Source of the DNA: Chrysomallon squamiferum
Taxonomy: Eukaryota > Mollusca > Gastropoda > Neomphalida > Peltospiridae
Reading direction: 5' to 3'
Length of the DNA: 64,000 bases
NCBI GenBank assembly: GCA_012295275.1
Contig: CM022673.1
Span: forward strand, 5,447,811 to 5,511,810
Shown here: piece by piece, positions 24,304 to 37,183 of the stretch
Layout: every line of letters begins with the position of its first letter
Numbering within the stretch: position 1 is the first letter of the stretch
Notes under the pieces: generated by a model
Seen by the model: only the letters and a program-made list of their open reading frames with translations
The model's database searches: none
Told to the model about the DNA's origin: nothing
Translations under genes and position numbers: made by a program

Positions 24304-24807
24304 CTGTGAAAGCAGACAGAAGGTAAGAGCGAGGCTGTTACATACAGATTTAGGAGAAAACCGCCTTCCCACTTCTGCTTTTGAAGGTTTCAACTATTGT
24401 ATGACGCAATTTTGTATTGTTACAATACCGGGCAATTCTAACATGTTATTTGTGTTCTTTTACACACACACACACACACACACACTCTCTCTCTCTCTCT
24501 TTCTCAGCTTTCGTTTAACTGAGAATGATTTTTAAATATATAATTAACTTTTCATTGTAAATTAAATTTCTACAGCTTACTCGGAGAATAATTACTTAGA
24601 AAAGTATTATATTTAATATTGTATTGTTCACAAATATTTATTTACAAAGACTATTCATGGCTAATACAGTGGTTTTAGAAGGGTGGAGTATGGATTAAGT
24701 GAACCCTTTCGTAATAAAGCTAATGGTGGTCATTACGTTCATTTTTTCTGTATACACCAAGTCATTAAAATACAACGATCCTCGTTTTAATGACGTTTGA
24801 ATATTTG

Positions 24808-24844
<37 letters not shown>

Positions 24845-24911
24845 AGAAATAAATCATTTAGATTGAACTGTTGTCTGTAGATAGAAGCTGGGAATATGCT
24901 GTATATGGCGA

Positions 24912-24952
<41 letters not shown>

Positions 24953-25724
24953 CAACAATAACTAAAACCACAACAAATGTCAATAGTAAATTATGTGCTC
25001 CCAACACAGGGAGCACGGTGTTTAAAATCCAACCAAGACAACAGAAATAAAAGTATTATTAATACTTACTACAGGTTTTTATTATTATTATGTTTATTTT
25101 TTTAATAAAAACCTATAAATAACGAAATGTTATTGATCATAAAGTCTGTTATAATTACGGCTGTTTTATATTTTTTGTTAGTGATCCATAAATTCTCTTT
25201 TTACAACCGACTTAGATGCTATTTAGCATTACAGCATTACTGTTTCTTTTTACTTTTTTTATTGCTTAGTTTAAAACATTATTTTCTCACGAATTACATG
25301 TATCATTCATCACTTAGATTTATTACTCTCCGTTCCACTTTGAGGGAGTAGCGTTTTGACGTGCATCATTGCGCGACACAAACACTTTGCTTATTGGAAA
25401 GTTGAATTGAACTGAATACACTGTGAATGAGCTCAGTTATAGCTTTTATTGTCAAGGCACTGAATTTAACAGAACTACCAGCTAGAAAGTATTCTTAAAT
25501 TTACTCTAAACAACAATCTTTCTGAAGAATCAGGATAAAACGACATCTTCAAAACTTTCATACGTGTACTGACCTAAGATTAGACACAGGCATTGTGATA
25601 TCTGTATCAGATGTACTTTATCAAATAATTTACTGCAGAAGTTATGTGCTATAGTACATATGGCATACATCCAAAGGATCGCCCATTATTCCTTTACAAT
25701 GGGGACCAATTAGCTCTCTCTGTC

Positions 25725-25764
<40 letters not shown>

Positions 25765-26178
25765 GGAAACCCCACAATTTACCGAAACATTGTACGTCCT
25801 TGATTAACATAACACCCATACAATTCAGTGATTTGATAATGTACGAACAATATACAGCTAGAAACATAACCCTGTAATTTACCAAAACATTGTATTTGAG
25901 TGACAAATAATTCAGTAATTTAATAATGTAATTCAATAAACAATTGCCTTACAGTATATGTAAAGAACAAAGCACAGTAGAAAAATTAAGGCTAGATTGG
26001 GTGAAGTGTGTTAAGTTAGGACGGTAAAGCTGTAAAGTTTATTGTTACTTTGTTGGAAACTGGGTTGAGAGGGGGACAGTGCTCGTATAATTGGACCAAG
26101 AGTAACTTAACACAACCTAGAAGTCAAGTTTCAAGTAGTATATCAAGTTCAAATTTTGGTATTTTCTCAGATTTGGTC

Positions 26179-26211
<33 letters not shown>

Positions 26212-26617
26212 AGGGTGAGGGTGTGGGTGTATTCATCCACATATTCTATCCCTCATTTATACTATAATATGCTGTAATATTTTGTTTTCTGCCTTTCTTT
26301 TTAGGAGGAGTAAAAATGTCAAGATTGGAGAAAACTGATGAGTATCGGTTCAGAGATTTACCTTTGTTAAAAATCTGTAAATGGCAATAGTATTCTCGTT
26401 ATTTTCTCTCTTTTTGTTTTTTTTTAAATGAAAATAAATTGTGTTCGGAAAGGATCCGCGGAAACATTAACGTCCCTGGTTACGGTGTGTCCCTACCCTA
26501 AAGTTTTATCAATACAAATACAGAGTCACACGCACGCACACACACAGTCACACGCACGCACACACACAATTACTTTGTACCCTTCCTCGTACCTTTTCTT
26601 TCTTACATTTTCTAGTT

Positions 26618-26717
26618 CTCTCTGTTTGTATCTCTCTCTCTCTCTTTATCTCTTGCACTCTGTTTCTCTCTGTCTCTCTTACACCCTCTCTATTTCTTTC
26701 AGTCTCCGTATCTCTCC

Positions 26718-26799
<82 letters not shown>

Positions 26800-26874
26800 T
26801 TCAATTTCTCTCTCTGTATATGTCTCTCCTTCTCTCTTATACTTTCTATTTCCTTCTGTTTCTGTATGTATGTA

Positions 26875-26933
<59 letters not shown>

Positions 26934-26937
26934 ATAT
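26618..26937. repeat. CT tract followed by GTAT and GT tracts
   Basis: (CT)n at about 26718-26796 and (GT)n at about 26879-26928, with degenerate CT before them. Confidence 0.95.
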
Positions 26938-28049
26938 ACACACACACTTACAAAATACACGCAGATTAGTAGTTAGTAAGGGTTTTTTATTTTTTTATTT
27001 TATAAAACCATCATTGATAACATATCAGTGGTACGGCTTTGTTTCGAACACAAAGCTTATTAGACGGACCCGTTAACACTCTCTCATGATCTGCCGAGGT
27101 CCGCATGTTTGGTGTTTAAAATTATAACAATAATGAGTGTGAAGTATGACGCCGTGAAGGCCATTCACTGTGACACAGCATGCCCTAACCATTGACGTGA
27201 CAACCACTGAACTTGAGGGCAATATGTGGACTAGATTAACGATAAACACGCACGAAAAGCGATAAACAGGAGGCCAGTGGACTTTGATTTGCTTTGTTTT
27301 ATATTATCTTCATACTTTGCTAATCACAATGTGTTATTTCCAGCGGCGTATATTTTGCAATAATAATCTCTATCGGCCATGCCCGGGCTAGCTTTGTTCG
27401 TTGTTGTGTTTTTTTTTTTTGCTGTTTTTTTTTTGTTTGTTTGTTTGTTGTTTTTTTTTGGTTTTTTTTTTTTTTTTTTTTTTTTTAATATCGGCGACCT
27501 AGCTAACAGTCATGGAAATTTCCTTGCATCCCATGCTTTAATAATTAATGAGAGGATTTTTGACAATTTGACTCCACCCATGGAATTTCATTTTATTTTA
27601 TTTTATTTTATTTTATTACTTTTATCATTTTCCCATTTAAATACATGAGGGGTGTGGCGACTGCCCGACTTCCCGGTATCTTCAGACAGGTCCCACGACA
27701 GACATGAAAATGAATATTTAAAAATTTATAAAATGTGGGAACATTCATGGGGAGTGGCTTTTTTTTGTTTTTTTTTTTTTTTTTTTTTTTTTTGTTCTTT
27801 TTTTTTATCTGTATCCGGGATACCGGTGAGAAATTACGATCACAAAAACTTCGTGTCCTGGTGCAATAATAAATGCATAAATAACAACAATCCCTAAAAA
27901 CAATAATTTACAAATATGATAACAGCCTATTCCATTTAAAAAAAAATTTACATAAATAATTAAAAAAAAAAAAAAAAAATGTAAAAATGAAACAATTAGT
28001 TTTAGATAATTTATTAGCAAAGGTATTATGACACGTGCCGTCTTACCAT

Positions 28050-28050
28050 G

Positions 28051-28141
<91 letters not shown>

Positions 28142-28315
28142 TGTATGTATGTATGTGTGTGTCTATACCAATCACTGGGAATGGAAAAAAAAACAACCAA
28201 TAGGCTCATCATCATTATTATAATTATTATTATTATTATTTATTTATTAATTTTATTTATTTATTTATTTATTTATATCTTTTTATTTTTTTATTTTTTA
28301 TTTTTTATTTTTTTC
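28050..28315. repeat. (AT)n, (GTAT)n and ATTT tracts upstream of the methyltransferase
   Basis: AT repeats to about 28113, then GTAT repeats to 28157, then AT-rich ATT/ATTT sequence. Confidence 0.95.
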
Positions 28316-28451
28316 ATAAGAACAACGATGGCGAAATGAACAAAAATAATGCTTATTTGACATTGTACCTTGACACCAGTGGCTTTTTTTCTCTCTCTCT
28401 TTTTTATTTTTTTGGTCTGTGTTAGACTCTGCATGCTTATCAAGCTTTTCC

Positions 28452-28475
28452 CACGTCACAGCAGATGCTGACGTG
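28452..28475 (+). promoter_or_regulatory. Inverted pair of TGACGTG sites upstream of the methyltransferase start
   Basis: CACGTCA at 28452-28458 and TGACGTG at 28469-28475 form an inverted repeat 36-59 bases upstream of the ATG. Both arms fit the bZIP/CRE-like TGACGTG(G/A) pattern, also known as the UPR element. A role in promoter activity is inferred. Confidence 0.4.
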
Positions 28476-28510
28476 AGAGACTGCTGCTCGCCAGTGCTTC
28501 GACTTTCACA

Positions 28511-28654
28511 ATGGATCGCGTGGTTTTCGCTGACGATGCAAACGACGAGGAGAAACGTGAAAGTTACGAAACAATTGAACGATACTTGGAGAAAGGAATT
28601 GGAAATAAGAAGTGCGTGGAGACGTACGACGAAACGAGCAAGCAGTACGAAAAG
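28511..28654 (+). CDS. METTL27-like: METTL27-like methyltransferase, exon 1
   Basis: 48 codons from ATG (context TTTCACAATGG) to the donor AAG|GTAATT. It encodes an acidic N-terminus and the CVETYDETSKQYEK segment, which corresponds to the family's conserved YD..A..Y motif just before the catalytic domain. It ends in phase 0 and joins exon 2, 5.7 kb away. The start is chosen as the first ATG of an open frame beginning just downstream of the CRE-like palindrome. Confidence 0.8.
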
Positions 28655-29104
28655 GTAATTTAAATACTCCGTACAACTGTGCGAAAACCTCATTATTTTA
28701 ACAACAAAAAAACAACAACAAAAAAAAAAAAAACGAACAACATGAACGTACATTGCTCTTAATGATAATTGTTATTGTTAAAGACATTGTATGGCGACCA
28801 TTACTACTGATATCATTGCTTTCGCATTTGTTTGTTGTTATTATTATTATTATTATTATAGTCATCATTTTGTTAATGATTTTGTTGACATTGTTACTAG
28901 CACTGTGTCTGTCAACTGCTATTGGTGTACATGTCTCCCTGTATTGCCAAACTCGGTGCAAGGTCAAACATGGCAGTGATTACTGAGTAGAGAGAAACGT
29001 GCGAAGTCTGCGCGCTGTTCCTACACGAGTGGTTCTCTGTAGTTGTGCTTTGCACGCGATGCCCGGGATCTTTTTTCTCCAGGCCCTTCTTTATTAGCCC
29101 AAGT

Positions 29105-29402
<298 letters not shown>

Positions 29403-32400
29403 TATTTACTGAATTCGAATTTTAATCGGTATATAAAATGATATATGAAAATTGAATACAGCTGCTATATTACTTGTCTTCTACAGACCATTTATTAATA
29501 AAAGTGAGTATAATATAGTTTTATAATCCTCTGTGTCTCTTTGTCTGTCTCTTTTTGTCTTTTTTTTTTCTTTTTCTTTCTGTTCCTTTCTTCCCATCTC
29601 ATTCTCTCTGTCGACTTCTATCTCGCTCCCAATACTTGCAGTTGAGTGTGAGTAGGCTGATCGCCATGTCGCTCTCAATATTCAGAAGTCGGTGGGACAA
29701 CACTGGATATCTTCTGTTTGAAAGAGCTTCAAGTGAAAGAAAACATTTACTTGATACTTATATACCCCGGGAACTTGGGGGCATCTCTGAAGGCAGAGAC
29801 CACGCCCAATTCAAGCTTTGGTGATAGGACTGAAACCAGCGATACTCTTCACGTATTATCGTCATCACTAAATGACTTCTTTGTTACTTGACCTTGTTAC
29901 CAAAGCAATCCTTAGACTAACTGAATCATTTTTCACTGAATGCAAAAAGACCTGTTCAATAGTTTCTTACGGCAGTTTCTCACTCGGTTAGGTGACTTAA
30001 CCGTAAGTGCGTCAAAGAGGTTTTAAACAAGATGGAGAAAAATTGGTCTCGAGTTGAAAGGTTGGGGTTTACGTTTTCTGCGAACATGAGCATTTTTATA
30101 ACTGTATCGAACAAGGCGAGTTGAATTAATCGCTTCACTAGAGTCTTTGTAACGATGTCTGTTTACTGCCATTCACATTCTCTTCATTCTCTTGGAACGT
30201 TGTTGTCGCAACCCGCGCTTTCTTTCTCGATCTCTTTTCGAACCATTCCTATCATCGTGCGTTCTCCTTTAACGTTTTTCTTTATTTGGTTCCCGATAAT
30301 GTCTGTCGTTAAATCATAAGGAAGTCGTAAAAAAAAAAAAAAAAAAGCGCTGAAAACATAACGACCGAGTTAACAACTGTTGGCCAGAAAGCGTCATTTG
30401 TGAAGTCTTTTGAAGCCTGTCGTAATAAAAAGAATCGCTGTGTCGTTATTTTGTTTACTACCCAGGACTTGGTTACGTGCTTAATTGTTATCCCTAAATT
30501 TGAACTTTGAGTGCCTAACTGGTGGTGAACAGATCAATTTATTTATATGTATTTTGTTGAATGCATTGCACTTAATTACACAGAAAAAAGAAAGAAAGAA
30601 AGAAAAAAAAGCACTAAATTTTATTACAACTGCATGTATCTAAATCATTTACATAATAAATTTCTTTGTATAATATTTTTCAAAATGTTGTTCTTGTTTG
30701 AATGAGACTAACAACAAATTTTAATAAACACAATCTAAATGTTGGTATTACAAATGTTGGTATTACAATATTATTCTGATTACATTTACTCCTTGTTTAA
30801 ATCTAAAAAGATTTTCTGACAGACAAAAGATAAATATTCAAGATATTTACATTTTTGATGCACTTAAACGGCTCACTCGCCGAATATACAATAAAAGATA
30901 AAATATATATTATAACTCTCAGTTCAGCCAACTGTATCACGCGTAAAATTAGATTCTCTGAAAACTATTACCGTAATTACAGAGATTAACTTTGTAATCT
31001 CCGGACTTTTCTGCGCAATCTCCATAAAACTAACTCGAGCATGAAGTTATCTAAATGGTTGTATAATAATAAGATTCCGAATCGTATTCTGAATGCGCAA
31101 AGCTAATTTGTCAAAATGTGAACCATTTACATCGTCTAGTATCAGTTTTTAATTACCCGTTTTTTAGAAAAATATCAAAATGTTTCAGTGGTACGTTCTT
31201 GTATAAAAACAACAGTATGCAGTTTATAAAATCTCCTCATAAACCAATTGAGATAATTCAGATAGAAAATCGGCCTGAAGATGCTTTTATTTAAAATGAT
31301 AGAAAACGTCTTGAGGCAAATCACGACAAAATTCGAAAAAAATTCGCCTTTTTCAGCCACGATTATTGATTTTACTAAATGCGTTATAAGTAACCGTACA
31401 TCAGCACGTGAAGAACGGCATTCAGAACATTATCAGAACTGCATGCTCCTAGGTACATTTGTCCAAAGTTGTAGCTATTTTGCGTTATCTACATTGGACC
31501 CGTTTGATACCCAAATTCAACCCGTCTCAAGGACTAATGGCCACTTAGCAAGTAAACATGGCTGATAAACAACAGAAGATGGACCAAAATGACGACCAAC
31601 ACTTCCTAGCCAGTAACTGTAACCTTTAGCGGATGGATGGCGTTAGTGATCATCAGCGCATGATTTTTTAGTGGTATGCAGAATTTGCAGTATGTATCAT
31701 ACTTGGATACGACACGCCTTTAATGAAGACAGAGCTGGACTTGATATAACAATATCGCAGGCTAACATTTTGTCAACGATATGTTAACGATATCGCTGAG
31801 CATAACGGTAGCTTCAGGAACATGGTCTCATCTGTCAGTCAAGGCATCTGAATATATAAGAATACTGTATTGCACAGGCTGTGATTCTAAAGTCGTACTC
31901 ACAGGCTGTGTAAATTAACCTATAGGCACAGATTTGTCGTAACGTAAACTGAAACAGTTTCAGTGAAACATTAATGAAATGTAATACTAAAGCATTTATT
32001 ATCAAAATGACGTGTCAAGGCTATGCGTGAGATGTAACTGCAATATGCCATGAAAAGATAATTTCGTCAAGGCGACATAAAACATTTTAGCTTACAAATA
32101 TTAATCAGTTTTTTTTCATGCAGTATAATATATATATATTTTTAATTAGAAAATAGGTTGAAATTGAATTTTATTAATCGCATTGTCACCCTAATTAAAT
32201 AACAAACAAGTGTGGCGGAATTACATTCGTTTTTACCTCGTTTACGGGAATTAAATGCAAATATTTTTGTCCTTAACATAAGCTCCGTATCCTTACGTTC
32301 AAAATGTATATATATATTTAAATTGATATATTCTTACGTTTAAAATGATATATGATGTATTTAGATTTGGTTTGACAACTATCGGATATCTGCTAATTTA

Positions 32401-32448
32401 ACACACGTAACAGAACGTGAAAATATTGCGGGCACCATCGCTGATGTT

Positions 32449-32460
32449 TGCGCATGCGCA
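32449..32460. promoter_or_regulatory. NRF-1-type palindrome TGCGCATGCGCA
   Basis: An exact match to the NRF-1/alpha-Pal consensus in otherwise AT-rich DNA inside methyltransferase intron 1. It may mark an alternative promoter; no start site is proven. Confidence 0.35.
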
Positions 32461-32689
32461 ACTGAACTGAAAGCCAAATAACAGTCAATGTCGCCACGTG
32501 CTGATAGTTCGGTTAATTGTTTGTATGTCCTTCACAGCCTGTAAAGAAAATGTGTCGTAACATTTTATTGTCTGACACGGAAGACTGGCAACCGTCGTAT
32601 ATTCAAACATCACGATGATTTGGGATATTTGTTTAAAGCTTCTTTAGAAATGATATAAACAGAACGTTCGTGACTGGTTTTTAAATATA

Positions 32690-33582
32690 CAGTATTCCCT
32701 CGCTATTCGCGGGGGTTACGTTCTTTACCCCCCCCGCGAATAGCGAAAAACCGCGAATATTGGATGCAGTTTTAAAACGTCTATTATGAGATTATATACG
32801 GTACTAAATGCTTCCCAAACACTTTCTAAAGACACTCTTACTCATTAATACAGTAATAATGTAGTAATATTGCATGCAGTTATGTATTTCACTAATGTAG
32901 TAATGATAATGTAAACACATTTTAATTTTGTACTGAAACAATATTTTAATCAGAAAGAAACGTAAGTGCAGGAGGACAGTAACACCGCATAGCATAGTTA
33001 CCCATACAGTATTACTGTACCGTAAAGTAATTTTCTATGCGTACAACATTTGTATTAGAATTGACAGAAAGTGGAACAAATTTAAAGGCAAACAGACAGA
33101 TAAATACAGTACGCACAGTTCAGGTAATAATAATACAATTCAGTAATAATATGCAATTAAAAACATTATTAATACACGGTCACAAAAAATATGCACTGTA
33201 CATACAGTGTATGCATTTATAAAAAAATACGTACTGTATTGCAATAATAATTGAAAAAATTTGATATTGTTTGTGCTGTCACCAATAATGAATGATAATA
33301 AAATGATGATGAAATTTGCAGTGCCATACGATGATGATGATAACACTAATGTACAGTATGGCACAGCTTAGCTGCTGCTTTACAGCACTTTAGGTAATTA
33401 TTCCTACTCTTCAGGCACTTAAGTCTCTATGACCTACAAAAACCCGGTTTACCGAGCATTTGTTTTTATGACGTTATGACGCTAGCCTGGTATACCAGCA
33501 TACGATGCGATAGGGTTAAGAGCCTAACCCGCGAATATGCGGGGCCGCGAATGGGGAACCGCGAATAGGTGAGGGTATACTG
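32690..33582. mobile_element. Non-autonomous DNA transposon with pogo/Tigger-like ends
   Basis: The left end, CAGTATTCCCTCGCTATTCG, is matched at the right end by the reverse complement of CGAATAGGTGAGGGTATACTG. TA dinucleotides flank both sides (32688-32689 and 33583-33584), as expected for a Tc1/mariner-pogo TA target duplication. Internal CGCGAATA-rich sub-terminal repeats are also mirrored. No transposase frame is present, so the element would depend on another copy's enzyme. Confidence 0.8.
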
Positions 33583-33930
33583 TATAGTTAAAAAAATAAT
33601 AACTGAGCTAAAATTCTCAAGACGTGAATTACAATTGCTTTGAAGAAAACAACAACCAAAAAAAATAAAATAATAAAATCAAAATAAAAAGTATTCCATT
33701 TAATTCTGTCATAGCTGTTAGCAATACAGCGACTACGAAACGTATGAAAATAAAAGTTTTCAAAACAACAAGAGATTTTTTACTCGAGTTTTCTTTAGGA
33801 AAGGGTGTGTGTAAAGTGTTTTTGTTAATTGTATGGGTATTTGCGCAGTTTGTTCTTTATGAGATGAGACATGCAAAAAAATAGACAGGTCTGCAAGTGC
33901 TTTACGTTGATTGTTGTATTTGTTATTTGT

Positions 33931-33977
<47 letters not shown>

Positions 33978-34107
33978 CAATTTATTAATTTATTTTTTTA
34001 TTTATTTATATATTATTATTATATAGCTGAAAACTAGATACTTAACGAAATTATATATACAGTTAAATCTTTCTTTCTCTTCTGTTGCATTTTTCCATCT
34101 TTCTTCC

Positions 34108-34345
34108 CAACTTAATATTCACCTTCCTCCGTACTTAATATTCATCCTTCCTTCGTATTTAACATTCATCGTTCCTCCGTACTTAACATTAATCCATTCT
34201 CCGTACTTAATATTCGTCCTTCCTCCGTACTTAACATTAATCCATTCTCCGTACTTAATATTCATCCTTCCTCCGTACTTAATATTCATCCTTCCTTCGT
34301 ATTTAACATTCATCGTTCCTCCGTACTTAACATTAATCCATTCTC
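34108..34345. repeat. 24-bp minisatellite close to the exon 2 acceptor
   Basis: About ten units of the pattern CCTTCCTCCGTACTTAATAT + TCAT with variants (TTCGTATTTAACATTCATCG and ATTCTCCGTACTTAACATTA). The variants recur in the same order, i.e. there is a higher-order repeat. The array ends about 55 bp before the splice acceptor at 34400. Confidence 0.9.
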
Positions 34346-34400
34346 CGGACTTGCTTTTCTTTCACTGTTTATTTAATTCTAATTAAAATCTTCATTTCAG

Positions 34401-34529
34401 TACCTTAAAGTAGCTAACTATAATGGACCCAGAGATTTGGCTAAGACCTTGGAAGAGTTGTTTCCCAAAGACAGAGACCAGGTGAAGATTTTGGATGCAG
34501 CTTGTGGAACAGGTCTTTCAGGAGAAGAG
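34401..34529 (+). CDS. METTL27-like: METTL27-like methyltransferase, exon 2 (SAM-binding motif I)
   Basis: 43 codons between TTCATTTCAG and GAG|GTGAGC, phase 0 on both sides. It encodes YLKVANYNGPRDLAKTL and then VKILDAACGTGLSGEE. This is the class I methyltransferase motif I (D-x-A-C-G-T-G) that binds S-adenosylmethionine. Confidence 0.9.
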
Positions 34530-34786
34530 GTGAGCTAGAAACGTCGGACACAGCGGCGATGTCGTACTCATTTTCATTTTTTATTTTATTTATTTATTTA
34601 TTTATTTATTTTGTTGTTTTAAATCTTCCCGATTTCCTATGGTAATAAGTCTTCAAAAAAAATTCATTTCATTTGAAATAGTGGCCGACAGAAATAATGG
34701 TTTATCAGACAAACTCCTTAATCTTTCAGAAAACATTTTAAAATATATTTATCTTCTAATGCCGTTTTATCATTTTCCTTCTTTAG

Positions 34787-34922
34787 CTTTTTAAATCTGG
34801 ATTTAAAAACGTTGACGGTGTTGATGCCTCGGAAGGAATGCTGGCCCAAGCGAAGAAGAAAAACATCTACAAGAAACTGATCTGTCAGTTCATTGGAGAA
34901 AACAAGCTGGGAATCGAAGAAC
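34787..34922 (+). CDS. METTL27-like: METTL27-like methyltransferase, exon 3
   Basis: Acceptor TTCTTTAG, donor C|GTAAGG, ending in phase 1. It encodes LFKSGFKNVDGVDASEGMLA, the beta-2/motif II region with the Asp that contacts the SAM ribose (GVDAS), and the YKKLICQFIGE segment. Confidence 0.9.
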
Positions 34923-35301
34923 GTAAGGGCTATTATCATTTATCATTTGTCATTGTCATTGACGTTGTTATTGTTGTTGTTGTTGCTGTTTTGTTATTTT
35001 GACAGTATTGTTATTTTGTTTTAAATTTTATTTATTTTTATTATATTTTTTATTATTATTTTTTTTTTTTTTTATATATATCATTTCATCATTTCGTTTT
35101 ATTTCATTTTATTTTTATTTTTATTTTTATTTTTTTAGAGGTGCAGAATAATTTGTTTTAGCTTTATTATTGTAGTTATTATTTATTACTGTTATTAATG
35201 TCATTTATTTATTTATTTATTTATTAAGTAAATAAAATACTAGTTTTCGAAACACCTGTCGTTTATTTCTTGCCGGTAATTTCACACTGATCCTATTTCA
35301 G

Positions 35302-35394
35302 ACACGTATGACGCAGTGACAATATGTGGTGGAATTGGAGAAAACCACATACCTTGCCGTGCCTTCCTCGAACTGATCCCCGTGTTAAAACCAG
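35302..35394 (+). CDS. METTL27-like: METTL27-like methyltransferase, exon 4
   Basis: 93 bp between CCTATTTCAG and CCAG|GTATGC, phase 1 in and out. It encodes TYDAVTICGGIGENHIPC and ALIP-like FLELIPVLKPG, i.e. motif post-I/IV with the typical YDAV strand and the LKPGG turn that crosses the splice. Confidence 0.9.
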
Positions 35395-35636
35395 GTATGC
35401 ATGTCACACGCTATATCTCCAAGAAAGGGTTAGAGAGATAAAAACAAAGGACAGAATTACAAGCGTGATGGTACACAAGTTAGGTGTATAACTGTATGCA
35501 CGATATTGTTACATACGTATACAGAAATATTCAAGAGAGATATATGCATATATTCACATACGCGATATTATTATATCCACACATGAACATAAATATACAC
35601 GAAATTATTATCTTCATAATTATACACAAGTTATTA

Positions 35637-35686
35637 TATATATATATATATAGGTATATACATACAAACACACACACACACACAGT

Positions 35687-35719
<33 letters not shown>

Positions 35720-35731
35720 AGACAGACACAG

Positions 35732-35820
<89 letters not shown>
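35637..35820. repeat. (CA)n microsatellite in methyltransferase intron 4
   Basis: A CA run with a few GT-containing interruptions, ending about 70 bp before the exon 5 acceptor. Confidence 0.97.
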
Positions 35821-35890
35821 GTGTTGCCTAAAAACCTTGAATGTAAAAACGTACAGACAGGCTGCGGGAGATTTCATTATTTCTTGACAG

Positions 35891-36075
35891 GGGGCTTCGT
35901 TGTCATAGTGACACGTAAACAACACCTGAAATACGTTGATCAGAACAACGACGTCGCAGAACAGTTGTTCCAGAAGCTGGCTGATGAGGGGAAATGGAAA
36001 GAAGAAATAATAAAAACGACAGCTGGTTACATCTACGGCGAGGACGGCATGGTGATAGTGTATCGAGTTCAGTGA
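35891..36075 (+). CDS. METTL27-like: METTL27-like methyltransferase, exon 5 (C-terminus)
   Basis: The exon starts after TTCTTGACAG, completes PGGFVVIVTRKQHL and runs to TGA at 36073-36075. The five exons total 687 bp (228 residues plus stop), with all phases consistent and all junctions GT..AG. A complete seven-strand SAM methyltransferase core is present, and the length fits METTL27 (Williams-Beuren region 27, about 245 residues in human). The family's substrate is not established. The protein ends ...GMVIVYRVQ. AATAAA at 36081-36086, right behind the stop, may be the polyadenylation signal. The gene is convergent with the hormone gene at 37184. Confidence 0.9.
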
Positions 36076-36080
36076 AAGAA

Positions 36081-36086
36081 AATAAA
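36081..36086 (+). terminator. Putative polyadenylation signal AATAAA
   Basis: First AATAAA after the methyltransferase stop, six bases downstream. The region after it is AT-rich, so later signals are also possible. Confidence 0.4.
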
Positions 36087-36179
36087 AACATTTATCATCT
36101 CTGATTTTGTTCATTATGTTCGACAGTGACCCCAAACAAAACAGATAGGTTTATATCCTGATGTGTAAATCCTCTGTTA

Positions 36180-37180
36180 ATGAAATTTAAAGATTTAATT
36201 AAGTTAATTTTATTTTATTTTATTTTTTTTTGGTGTGATTTTTATTTTTTTATTTTTTTTTTATTTCATTTTAATTTTTTAAGTTTTTAAATTTTAAATT
36301 TCTTAATTGTAATTTTAATTTTAAAATTTAAATTTATATTTACTTTCTTTATTTTATTAATATTTGATTTTATTTTTATTTCATTTTTTTTATTTTTATA
36401 ATATTTTTACTTTTTAAAAATATTTTCTTTATATTATTTTACTTTTGTTTATTTTTATTTATATTTTATTTATTTGATCTATTGCTTTCTTTATTTTATT
36501 AATTTAATTTTTTTTAATTTTAATTTTTTGTTGTTATTGTTTATTTTTTATTTATTTATTGTTTCCTTCAATTTTATTTTTCTAATTTCATTTAATTTCA
36601 ACTTTTTATATTTTTTATTTTATATTTTATAATTTCTTTTTATATTCTTTTTTATATATCACTTTTTATATTTATTTATTTTTTCATTATTTGATTTTAA
36701 TTGGAATTTATGGTTATTATTTAGCGCGGTAATACCTTGAACAATATTAATAAATAACAACTTCGTAATAATCACCATCCATTCTTACTGGCTATACAGC
36801 CAAAACGTTGTATAAGTTTATTTGTAACATAAAAATAGAAATTCCAAAAATATTTATGAAGACTTGCGGATAAAATACTGATGATACTGTATTATACTGT
36901 TATAAAATAAATAAATTTTACCTTATCTCAATCGTGAGGATCTGAACCAAGGTCCCACGTTTCAGAACCAGTATTGTACAAATTAAACTCGGAAGAAAAA
37001 AACTTTGAAGAAGTATTTCTGGAAATGAATATCTGTTCATAAATCACTACTAATAAAATGCAATACGGAAAAATTAAATTAAATAAAATGAAAATTTCTA
37101 ATCTAATTTTTTATTTCAGAATTTTTATTTTATTTTTTATTATTATTATTATTTAAAAAAAAATAATAACACTCATATTA
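36180..37180. other. AT-rich spacer between two convergent genes
   Basis: T-rich low-complexity DNA to about 36700, then mixed sequence. On the minus strand 36925-36965 reads GGTTCAGATCCTCAC, which resembles a tRNA-type B box, perhaps a SINE end. The 3' UTR and several AATAAA signals of the hormone gene (minus strand, about 37100-37180) lie at its right end. Confidence 0.45.
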
Positions 37181-37183
37181 AAA

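Noticed and set aside
26548..26976. Long Arg/Glu-rich and Ser/Leu-rich frames
   Set aside because: They are translations of the GA/CT and GT/CA microsatellites.
29555..29824. 89-codon plus-strand frame in methyltransferase intron 1
   Set aside because: No homology recognised, partly T/C-rich low complexity, and no convincing splice sites that would add it to the methyltransferase.
31558..31629. Short frame starting MADKQQKMDQND with good start context
   Set aside because: Only 23 codons, no donor site or conserved feature; probably chance.
34119..34313. 64-residue repeat peptide on the minus strand
   Set aside because: It is explained by the 24-bp minisatellite; no signals for expression. 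Kept only as a repeat.
34108..34345. CRISPR-like array
   Set aside because: The units are contiguous without unique spacers, and the DNA is clearly eukaryotic.
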